IMG/VR virus record: IMGVR_UViG_3300021371_000123
Location: 1 to 21,099 of that record
Reading direction: 5' to 3' (one strand)
DNA: 21,099 nucleotides
Origin: a virus
Shown: piece after piece, positions 9,301 to 14,838 of the stretch
Numbering within the stretch: the stretch's first letter is position 1
Layout of the letters: every line of letters starts with the position of its first letter
Made by a program: the position numbers and the translations under genes
The notes under the pieces: model-generated
What the model was told of the DNA's origin: nothing
What the model saw: only the letters and a program-made list of their open reading frames with translations
Database searches by the model: none

Positions 9301-11393
9301 TCTCTAAATTCCTCAGCTGCCATTTGGAAGCCGTCCGCAGTTTCTGTCATAACTCCTGCAGCAATTTTTGCTTCTTCTCGGAACCTTCGGGTGGCCGCTT
9401 CGGCGGCTACTGCTGCTTCGATATTTTCTCGTTCGGCAACTGTAAGAGCATTCACTGTTGCTCCTAACTCTGATGTAGACTTTTTGGTGAGAGCCTGTTC
9501 TACTTTTTGCGCTCTAGTAATATTAATGAAGTTTGCTTGTGTTTTATTTAAAATCTCGGTTTTCTTTGCTAAACCTTCTTGAACAGTCCCCATCTGCTCG
9601 AGACCCTTGTTTGTAGGGAATATAAACTTATATACAGAAACAAGTGCCTGTCCTAATAAGCCAAGAACAAAAAGGATCTGTCCCAAGAAAGGAATTGCAT
9701 TCGTGATCGCAGCACCGAAGAGACGAACACCCGCACTAGCAACTCCAAGCTTAGCTCCCAGACCTCCTAGTCTTTGAGCTAAATTACCAAACCGCGTGCC
9801 AAGCTTTCCTTGAAGCTTCGATATTAGCTCATTATTCTCTAAAAATTCTATATTTTCGGCTTTTATATCTTCGAAGCCTTCTTTGTATTCTTTGTAGCCT
9901 TGGGAAGCTTGACCGAATCCTGCAAAAGCTCCGCCCGCTCCAATATCTGAGACTCGTTGTCCCAAAGAGCCTTCTTGATCTGCTCGCCTTTCATTCCTTG
10001 CAAGTCTTAGCGAAGCTTCGTTTCTTTTTTCTTCTGCGTCAACTAAATTGCTTAATGCTTTTTGTTGTTTTTTCAGAGCTTTAAGGTCATCTTCGTGATT
10101 TTTAAGAGTTTTTCGGCTTTTATCCGTAATTACTATTTCACCAGACTTAATCTTTTCGATCTTTTTTATCTTTCTATCCAAGGAGGCATTAATAGCTTTT
10201 TCGGTGTCAAGTATTTCTTCTTTGCTAACTTTTTCTTTATTAGCTAGTTTTGCTTGGAAATTTGCAAACTTTCCTCTTTTAGAAAGAGCATCGGTATTAA
10301 CTACATCGGCTTTAGCTGCTTTTACGAAAGCTTTATTTTCTTTAGAGGCGTCCTTTGCTGCTCTTTTTGCGGCATCTGCGGTTGCAATATACTTATCACC
10401 TAGTCTTGTTAGTACAGGAAAAATTTGTCCTATAATTGTGCTTCCGAATAAAACTAGAGTACCTACCAAAGCGGTAGTGTTATTGGCTAAGACAGCGAAT
10501 ATTGGTCCTCCGATGGTAGAGAAAACTCTAAGGGCGCTTTTTGTTAAATCGTCAAACGATGCAGCTAACTGGGTATACACATCAGGCTTAACTACACCAT
10601 CAAGTATCTTAAATTTCTTTTCGCCTTGTTCAAGAGTAGCATTCAAAAATGCTTGGCGTCTTTCTGCTTGGCTTAAATTACTTGCTGATTTTCCAAGAGT
10701 GTTGGCATAGGCTTCTACAGCGTCATCTAAACGAACAAAGATACCTAATTCGTCCAGAATTTCTGGTTCAATTTTTGCAGTACCTCTAACAAGTCGGTCA
10801 ATCGCATCAGGTAAGTTTCTTCCCAATGCAATAGAAGCATTTTTTGCTACTCCCGCAAGTCTTTCGATTTCAATAGTAGAGAACCCTGCGTTAATACCGG
10901 CGGCAGCCGCTGAAGCGGCCTGTTCAGTTGATAGTGCCCCGTCAGTAATATCTTTTAAGCTCTGTACTACAATAGAAGAAGTTCTTCCAGAAGTGGCTGC
11001 AATTGCTTCGAAGCCCTCTAGCAGTTTCTGAAACTGTGCCGCTCTTTGAAGAGCGCCGAAAGCAGCAGTAGCCGCAAAGATGTTTGCAGCAAGAGTAGCA
11101 TATGCACCTACAAGACCAGAGGATCCTCCTCCTATAGCTTGTCGTTGCTTGCTGAACGCTTTTGTACCGTTGGCTGTAGCGCCTGCTACACCTTTCTGGC
11201 CTTTGTTATAATTCTTGGAACCCGCCGCGAGCTCGTCTGTGGCTTTTTTATTCTTTTTCTTAGACTTAGTATCTTTTTCAGTAGCCGTAGAGGACTTATT
11301 TATAGAGTCACCAAGCTCCTCCACACTGCGCTGGACGAGCTTGATATTTTTACCTTCAACGATTACTTCTAACAGTACGGAGCTATCTGCCAC
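6360..11393 (-). CDS. Tail tape measure protein
   Basis: A 1677-residue protein, the second longest in the window, which sets tail length and is ejected with the DNA. It has a Lys-rich N-terminus, then Ala-rich helices (SEQ near 90-111 is GLVGAYATLAANIFAAT), and hydrophobic stretches at about 297-325, 557-595 and 1476-1508 that may act in membrane passage. Long helical, Lys/Glu/Gln/Ala-rich segments lie between them, with an STAA repeat near 1192-1202. Near 1590-1611 it carries GEQGPELFVPSTPGTVVP, a signature common at tape measure C-termini. The start is GTG at 11393, overlapping the upstream frame by 11 nt with a poor GAAGAGA ribosome site, which suggests translational coupling. It follows the chaperone pair as expected. 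At the usual about 0.15 nm per residue the tail would be about 250 nm. Confidence 0.96.
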   Translation of the reverse strand: MADSSVLLEVIVEGKNIKLVQRSVEELGDSINKSSTATEKDTKSKKKNKKATDELAAGSKNYNKGQKGVAGATANGTKAFSKQRQAIGGGSSGLVGAYATLAANIFAATAAFGALQRAAQFQKLLEGFEAIAATSGRTSSIVVQSLKDITDGALSTEQAASAAAAGINAGFSTIEIERLAGVAKNASIALGRNLPDAIDRLVRGTAKIEPEILDELGIFVRLDDAVEAYANTLGKSASNLSQAERRQAFLNATLEQGEKKFKILDGVVKPDVYTQLAASFDDLTKSALRVFSTIGGPIFAVLANNTTALVGTLVLFGSTIIGQIFPVLTRLGDKYIATADAAKRAAKDASKENKAFVKAAKADVVNTDALSKRGKFANFQAKLANKEKVSKEEILDTEKAINASLDRKIKKIEKIKSGEIVITDKSRKTLKNHEDDLKALKKQQKALSNLVDAEEKRNEASLRLARNERRADQEGSLGQRVSDIGAGGAFAGFGQASQGYKEYKEGFEDIKAENIEFLENNELISKLQGKLGTRFGNLAQRLGGLGAKLGVASAGVRLFGAAITNAIPFLGQILFVLGLLGQALVSVYKFIFPTNKGLEQMGTVQEGLAKKTEILNKTQANFINITRAQKVEQALTKKSTSELGATVNALTVAERENIEAAVAAEAATRRFREEAKIAAGVMTETADGFQMAAEEFREFNAPLAENASIMERLQRAIRKVVDPIVIVAGIFKKLYTAAAAFVGTKILDTLASKFNAFKTVAVFLKDTLLGLVPSFDQVKAAVSAVGDIVGGILDKIVKRLQNFASIILGPLNKAFQAFKETFPETAAAMEELAASLGDNISEAYDTAVGAVESGVNVITTVVKEGVDATIKTAEDAGKAITDAYKIEAGLQAGIQQLSDTLTEAAEANSVLENALKKEFGNAGIIAAFKKLIKEGVGVSEAMEIIQLRVNRVQGSTQNLTNNIEGLSSSFQALQEQSNKFLQKFDKKNPLSDLDASARNAVTALDSLKKSLKSAGQDSKEYAGLVAQNEELLKSFGLTVDEVAEKGSGALSGLISNLDEYNTAVKESKSETERLKAELSNLKIDFDAGKAVREFNAKLNGLVKTGKFEVTVGDQLKVRLENIEAEKKFLEEKKKLDTDLIVAQYAVINAELGVVEALLGAADAITDAATGGTSSSSGGVASNGEQDTTGGSTAASTAASTAAGAEAMTAQERRAADLQAQREDVANAEQSARNNIDRKTTEAINRLNEASIAALIQQSDKIVAAAGQGDTTEDRSQNFFSAGGFEGIGAAAATAKSAFIEMQQAKMAALTPPTEGDAESFKAYSEKVIAIAEETSKGLSSIDTAQFRAGLEATQAQLQPMIDNLKSLGPDGELVAAIAEGAFAITDSLAVLGDKGADTADKIAAVGGIVSAIGNIAKAASQAKIAGIDKEIEAEKKRDGKSKESLAKIAKLEAKKEAMKKKQFEMDKKIKMATVIIDTAAAITRALAEGGPIMGPVLAGMMAALGAAQLAIISGTSYQGGGNAPQAGSGPTNIAVGERKTSVDLAKTQSASGELAYFRGAQGMGGPENFKPAFMGAQYRAMGGPTTGYVVGEQGPELFVPSTPGTVVPNSGLAEGAPVNATFNINTIDASGVEEVLTGQRGNIIGMLRESANSYGNGFFEEVETELYGDTSGGMVRA
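7789..7822 (-). repeat. 12-bp tandem repeat in the tape measure gene
   Basis: The unit GCAGCAGTACTT (plus strand) occurs two full times and a third time lacking the last 2 bases. It encodes a short STAA-type Ser/Thr/Ala repeat in a low-complexity linker of the tape measure protein (about residues 1192-1202). It is in frame and a multiple of three, so slippage would change length by four residues without breaking the gene. Confidence 0.85.
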
Positions 11394-11796
11394 GATTATT
11401 TCTCTTCATCTTGTCGTATTCACGCTTGAGTCTTTCTTGAGACTTCTTGATTGCGTGAGCGTCAAGCCTTAACAATGCTTCCATCAATAGGTCTACATTG
11501 TCAACTTTAAAGATTTCTAGCAATATAGGTAAGTTTGTAAAGTCTTTACCTATATATCCAATTTCAGGATATAGTCTATCCCCCATCATATTGAATATAT
11601 TTATCGCATCAATTATAACTTCTGGTAAATCTTCGTCCCCTGGCGGACACTCCTCTATATTAGGTTCTTTACCGAGTTGTTCTCGCATTTCCAAGTATTT
11701 ATCCTTGGTCATGCCTACATCATTATTAGTCTGCCACTTCTCCAGCCTTTGCCACATCTCCTCTATCTGGTCCTGAACGAAAGTTATCGAGGTCAA
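11383..11796 (-). CDS. Tail assembly chaperone, downstream frame (GT-type extension)
   Basis: An open frame directly before the tape measure gene that overlaps the end of the upstream chaperone gene. It encodes an acidic then basic, helical protein (EEMWQRLEKW near residues 13-22, IIDAINIFNMM near 61-71, a Lys/Arg-rich C-terminus). In siphophages the equivalent T frame is made only as a fusion to the upstream G protein by ribosomal frameshifting, and the fusion binds the tape measure protein. Here the second frame is +1 (or -2) relative to the first. The frame is open only from 11799. A fusion through TTTC at 11779-11782 would be about 262 residues. It could instead start independently at TTG 11796, preceded 6 nt upstream by GAGG. 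The position makes the role likely; the expression route is inference. Confidence 0.7.
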   Translation of the reverse strand: MTSITFVQDQIEEMWQRLEKWQTNNDVGMTKDKYLEMREQLGKEPNIEECPPGDEDLPEVIIDAINIFNMMGDRLYPEIGYIGKDFTNLPILLEIFKVDNVDLLMEALLRLDAHAIKKSQERLKREYDKMKRNNRGR

Positions 11797-12172
11797 ACAC
11801 TACCTCGTTAATCCAGTTATCAAACTCAGTAGAGTTTTGAACAAGAACTTCGGCTTGTTCTGAGTCATAGGGAAGCTCTGAGTCAGGATCATTATCACCT
11901 AAATCAACTAATAGCAAATCTTCTAGGTAAGATAGCTTAAAGCCTTTCCAACCTTTAATAGTAGCTTGTGTAAATTCACGAACAAACTTTTCTTCGTCTA
12001 AAACTTCTTCTGGCTGTCGTGTCTTACGGTCAAACTTTGTAGAGACACACCGCTTTCTTAAAGCAACTAATTCCTTTCGAGAAAGGTTAGCAATTTTTAT
12101 TTCTAACCCGGAGCATCCGGGAAAATCGATCCAAGCAGACTTTGAGTCTACCATTAAGTCTTTTAACTTCAT
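11726..12172 (-). CDS. Tail assembly chaperone, upstream frame (G-type)
   Basis: A 148-residue protein lying between the tube genes and the tape measure, where lambda-type phages encode gpG. It is mostly helical and charged, with a core LSRKELVALRKRCVSTKFDRK near residues 30-50, then FVREFTQATIKGWKGFKLSYL near 63-83 and a very acidic DLGDNDPDSELPYDSEQAEV tail; the latter order (TIKGWKG..., then acidic, then a C-terminal helix) is common in such chaperones. Start ATG 12172 has AGGAG 5 nt upstream, the best ribosome site in this part. The stop at 11726 lies inside the next frame. In related phages the protein coats the tape measure during tail assembly and is absent from the virion. No sequence-specific motif proves this; context carries the call. 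Confidence 0.75.
   Translation of the reverse strand: MKLKDLMVDSKSAWIDFPGCSGLEIKIANLSRKELVALRKRCVSTKFDRKTRQPEEVLDEEKFVREFTQATIKGWKGFKLSYLEDLLLVDLGDNDPDSELPYDSEQAEVLVQNSTEFDNWINEVVFDLDNFRSGPDRGDVAKAGEVAD
11779..11782 (-). other. Candidate programmed frameshift site (TTTC) between the chaperone frames
   Basis: The overlap open in both frames is only 11726-11799. Within it the zero frame reads AAC TTT CGT. A tRNA-Phe (anticodon GAA) on TTT could re-pair with TTC after a +1 slip, its preferred codon, joining the frame that reads GTT CAG GAC. I see no good heptanucleotide for a -1 slip, and -1 would enter the wrong frame; no convincing -2 site was found either. The site is a candidate only. Confidence 0.35.
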
Positions 12173-12180
12173 TAAAACTC

Positions 12181-13098
12181 CTAATATGTAAAATAAGTAT
12201 TTAAATCCGCACTTTTTGTAAGGCGGTAATCATAATTTTGAGTAAATACGTCTCCAAACGTAACTCGGTTAGTAAATGAGCAAGCATCTACCATATTTAA
12301 GTCAAGCTGATAGTTTAAACTAGATAAACCTGCTTGAATCCTTATAGTAGTGTCTTGCTGCCAAGTTTGAACATTTGAATTAGACGAATTTACGGACTTG
12401 CTAACATACTGCTGAATACTACCGCCTAAGTTCCTCTTAGATATACTAAAGTTTTCGGGATATGTAGTATTAGAGGCATCTGTTACTAACAGACCCTTTT
12501 GTATAGTGTTGTTGGCTGTCCAGTTTATTTCGTTCTGTACTTCGAGAGACGCACCTAAAATATTGTCCAAACTATCTGACCCTACAGTAACTTTAAACTC
12601 CCTAGACATTGCATAAGTCGGGGATGGGTCAAAGTTAGTGTCTGTTCCGGTAAATGCGCCTTCTATTCTGGTAAGCCTAGAGCCTTCTCCAGTTAATCCG
12701 ACTTTCATTATTCCGTTTCTTGGGACAGTAAAAGTACCTCCAGTAAATACGCACTTCTCTATCTTGTAGTAAACTTGAGGACTATAATCCGAGTAAACAA
12801 AGTATAGATTGAACGTGTTAAAGGTATTTCCATTATAGTTCAACAACAAATCAAGTGGTTTGTGTTGGTGGGTAGAAACTTCATCTAACATAAATAGAGT
12901 GAAGTCAAAATTAGCAGGGTTTGCTTTTGTAATTGTGGATCCTTCAAATAAAGTATTTAAAGAATGTAGAGTTCTCTTCTCAGGGTTTCCCTGCTTAAAT
13001 GTTTGGTTAAACGATACTTCACGCTCTGTGTGTAGACGATAAAAAGTACCGTCATACTCCATCCAAACTAATCCCTGTCTTTGAAACTCGAAACTCAC
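12181..13098 (-). CDS. Second tail-tube-like protein
   Basis: A 305-residue beta-rich protein that follows the major tail tube gene. Its N-terminus (FEFQRQGLVWMEYDGTFYRL) resembles that of the upstream protein (LQFQRNADVYIELMD): both have FQR, then V, an aromatic or hydrophobic residue and E, then a strand and an SF.Q segment. Both also hold a TGG.F.V strand in the middle. This suggests two diverged copies of a tube fold, as in phages with a separate minor tube or tube-tip protein. The start is GTG 13098 with AGGAG 4 nt upstream (13103-13107). It has its own consensus promoter and leader hairpin just upstream. What it does beyond tube or tube-end structure cannot be told; a baseplate-proximal tube protein is plausible. 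Confidence 0.6.
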   Translation of the reverse strand: MSFEFQRQGLVWMEYDGTFYRLHTEREVSFNQTFKQGNPEKRTLHSLNTLFEGSTITKANPANFDFTLFMLDEVSTHQHKPLDLLLNYNGNTFNTFNLYFVYSDYSPQVYYKIEKCVFTGGTFTVPRNGIMKVGLTGEGSRLTRIEGAFTGTDTNFDPSPTYAMSREFKVTVGSDSLDNILGASLEVQNEINWTANNTIQKGLLVTDASNTTYPENFSISKRNLGGSIQQYVSKSVNSSNSNVQTWQQDTTIRIQAGLSSLNYQLDLNMVDACSFTNRVTFGDVFTQNYDYRLTKSADLNTYFTY

Positions 13099-13102
13099 TT
13101 GA

Positions 13103-13107
13103 CTCCT
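13103..13107 (-). promoter_or_regulatory. Ribosome binding site deciding a GTG start
   Basis: AGGAG sits 4 nt before GTG 13098 within GGGAGAGGAG. No ATG lies near, so this site fixes the GTG as the start. The GGGAGA portion (13107-13112) is complementary to part of the hairpin arm just upstream. Confidence 0.75.
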
Positions 13108-13111
13108 CTCC

Positions 13112-13141
13112 CAGAAAATAAAGGGGAGAAAGTTCTCCCCT
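13112..13141 (-). terminator. Strong hairpin with U-rich tail in the tube-gene gap
   Basis: Perfect 9-bp arms AGGGGAGAA and TTCTCCCCT (13122-13141) are separated by 2 nt, so about 7-8 bp form with a small loop. On the minus strand the hairpin is followed by TTATTTTC. That fits an intrinsic terminator for transcripts arriving from the major tail tube gene. It begins about 4-6 nt downstream of the predicted start of the promoter at 13152-13180, so it would also lie at the very 5' end of that promoter's RNA, where it might instead act as a protective or regulatory leader hairpin. Confidence 0.6.
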
Positions 13142-13151
13142 AATTTTCACA

Positions 13152-13180
13152 ATTATACTAAATGAGTAGATAATTGTCAA
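13152..13180 (-). promoter_or_regulatory. Perfect consensus sigma70 promoter upstream of the second tube gene
   Basis: On the minus strand TTGACA (13175-13180) and TATAAT (13152-13157) are separated by exactly 17 nt (13158-13174), a full match to both boxes and the optimal spacer. The start would fall at about 13144-13147 in an A run. It lies 18 nt past the major tail tube stop region and reads into the second tube gene, chaperones, tape measure and tip genes. Confidence 0.9.
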
Positions 13181-13200
13181 GTGTTATTTTTCTTTAGCTC

Positions 13201-14337
13201 TTATGCCTTATAGATGATTGTAGCTTCATCGGTAGAATCTACATCGCCGCTAGCTACCTGACCGTGGAAGGTTACTTCAAGAGTAAGAAGATCTTCTACG
13301 TTAATTACAGGAATTTCGAGGTGAGCTGTGGGTAGATCGAGAGAAAGACGTGGTGTCGACGCAGTTTCTCCGCCTACGTTTACGGCCATATCAAATACAT
13401 TACGAATTGTAGTTGTATCTGCTACCAAGTCCGCAAAAAGCTCTCCTGACTTACTATTTGCTTGGTCATTATCAAAGTAGCAATTTAGTGAGCCAGTAAT
13501 TGTACGAGCGCCAGTAATGTTAGCTAGTGGTGAGTTTACATTGCCAAGCTCCTCTGGTGTGAGGAAAGTAATGTTGTTCTCTACTGAGAAAGAGCCACCA
13601 GTCAAAACAATACTATAAGCATCGTCGGGGGATGTGTCAGTTCTGTTCATAGTAACTGTAGAAATACGGTTACGAATAAAGTTATCGGATCCAGTAGTAC
13701 CAGTAGTAATTGCAGAAGCCAAGTTAGTAGGTGTAGAAGTTTGTAGATCCTCTAAGTCTTGTGCAAAACCAGACCAAGAAATAGTAGCAATACCGTCAAT
13801 ATCAAAATCAATTGATGCTGAGTTAACTACTGCCTTGTTCATACGAAAATACTGCTTATTAGTTCCATCTTCAAATGCAAATACAACATTCCAGTTATCT
13901 GGCATAGCTGACAAGTTAGAAGTTCCAAAACCAAAAGTGTTAGTTCCGACTGCCGTAGCGTTAGTAGCACTTGGGCTAAAGGTATCATTGTTATAAATGC
14001 CGCCACCAAGGTCTGGACTATTTGGGGTATAGTCTTTTCCACCCATTAACATAGCCCAGAGAGCCATTTCGGGAGCAACTACTGTACCGTCACCTACTTC
14101 AGGGCGAATATAAGTACTGAAACTCCATTCTGCTGGTGCCAAGCTATCATTAAATAGCAATCGAGCACGTCGAGAAGTTTCGCCAGCTTCGTTTACTGTA
14201 ATCTCGCTTGAGTTAACCGCCTGGCTGAAAGAGAATCCCTCCAACACAGGCACTTTCCAAGTCTCTGTAACACCTGCGCGAGCAGTGTCCATTAACTCGA
14301 TATATACGTCTGCATTTCTTTGAAATTGTAATGCCAT
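13201..14337 (-). CDS. Major tail tube protein
   Basis: A 378-residue beta-rich, acidic protein encoded just after the tail terminator gene, the normal place for the tube subunit that forms stacked rings of a non-contractile tail. Starting at ATG 14337 it reads MALQFQRNADVYIELMD, then a WKVPVLEGFSFSQ strand and SEITVNEAG, a pattern seen in tube proteins of other long-tailed phages. Later parts include a TGGSFSVENNITFLTPEELG segment and a TLEVTFHGQV C-terminal strand. A longer frame begins five codons upstream at ATG 14352, but that ATG forms part of the GGAG ribosome site that serves 14337 at 9 nt spacing, so I chose 14337. Two small hairpins precede the ribosome site and a promoter follows the stop. 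Confidence 0.85.
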   Translation of the reverse strand: MALQFQRNADVYIELMDTARAGVTETWKVPVLEGFSFSQAVNSSEITVNEAGETSRRARLLFNDSLAPAEWSFSTYIRPEVGDGTVVAPEMALWAMLMGGKDYTPNSPDLGGGIYNNDTFSPSATNATAVGTNTFGFGTSNLSAMPDNWNVVFAFEDGTNKQYFRMNKAVVNSASIDFDIDGIATISWSGFAQDLEDLQTSTPTNLASAITTGTTGSDNFIRNRISTVTMNRTDTSPDDAYSIVLTGGSFSVENNITFLTPEELGNVNSPLANITGARTITGSLNCYFDNDQANSKSGELFADLVADTTTIRNVFDMAVNVGGETASTPRLSLDLPTAHLEIPVINVEDLLTLEVTFHGQVASGDVDSTDEATIIYKA

Positions 14338-14352
14338 GAGTTTTATCTCCAT

Positions 14353-14388
14353 TAGCAGTTAAACTGCTATCTTAACCTGTGAAGGTTA
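14353..14388 (-). other. Tandem small hairpins before the major tail tube gene
   Basis: Two inverted repeats fill the gap and touch the upstream stop codon: TAACCT/AGGTTA with loop GTGA (14373-14388) and TAGCAGTT/AACTGCTA around one central base (14353-14369). The second ends directly before the GGAG ribosome site of the tube gene. No U-run follows either, so they look like RNA processing, stability or translation elements rather than terminators. Confidence 0.5.
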
Positions 14389-14838
14389 GTAACGAACCTC
14401 GCAAATTATTTCTCCAACACCTAGCGGTTCGAGAGCACCTTCATCCGAGTCTAAGCTTACGATTGTTATCTGATGCGTATACTGCGAATTATTATCCAAG
14501 TCTTTATATTCAAGACGAGAATTTTGCTCTAAAACTGTTTCGATGTCTTCTAATAATTTTTCTAATGCAAAGACCGCGTTTTCTTCCTGTACATAAACTC
14601 TTATGGTTATGGTAAGAAACCGATCTTTATAACCTCCCCCTTGGTACTCACGACTTTCTGCACCTGCACTAACGTGCACTGCGGGAAAATCCTGAACTTC
14701 GTCCCAAAATTTAAGGCGAGGAAGCACATTATTGTAGAGGTTACTTCTAAAAGGGGAGTTTCCATTAATAAGCTTTAGCTTATTTTCTATAGCTTTTACG
14801 ATAGCCATACGGCGTGTTGTATAGTCTCGCTCTGCCAT
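14386..14838 (-). CDS. Tail terminator / tail completion protein (gpU-like)
   Basis: A 150-residue protein encoded between the neck gene and the tube gene, the usual place of the ring that stops tube growth and attaches the tail to the head. It starts with a basic helix (RRMAIVKAIENKLKLING near residues 9-26), then PRLKFWDEVQDFPAVHVSAG, REYQGGGYKDRFLTITIRVYV near 64-84 and an acidic helix LEKLLEDIETVLEQ, an alpha-beta order found in this family. ATG codons stand in tandem at 14841 and 14838. AGGAG is 6 nt from the second but only 3 nt from the first, so I took 14838. The tandem ATGs overlap the upstream TGA as ATGATGA, so coupled translation is likely. Confidence 0.72.
   Translation of the reverse strand: MAERDYTTRRMAIVKAIENKLKLINGNSPFRSNLYNNVLPRLKFWDEVQDFPAVHVSAGAESREYQGGGYKDRFLTITIRVYVQEENAVFALEKLLEDIETVLEQNSRLEYKDLDNNSQYTHQITIVSLDSDEGALEPLGVGEIICEVRY

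Noticed and set aside
7831-10710. Several long plus-strand open frames (7831-8349, 8938-9582, 10204-10710) opposite the tape measure
   Set aside because: Ala/Ser-rich antisense readings of an Ala/Lys/Glu-rich gene, in which stop codons on the other strand are rare. No promoter or ribosome site supports them.
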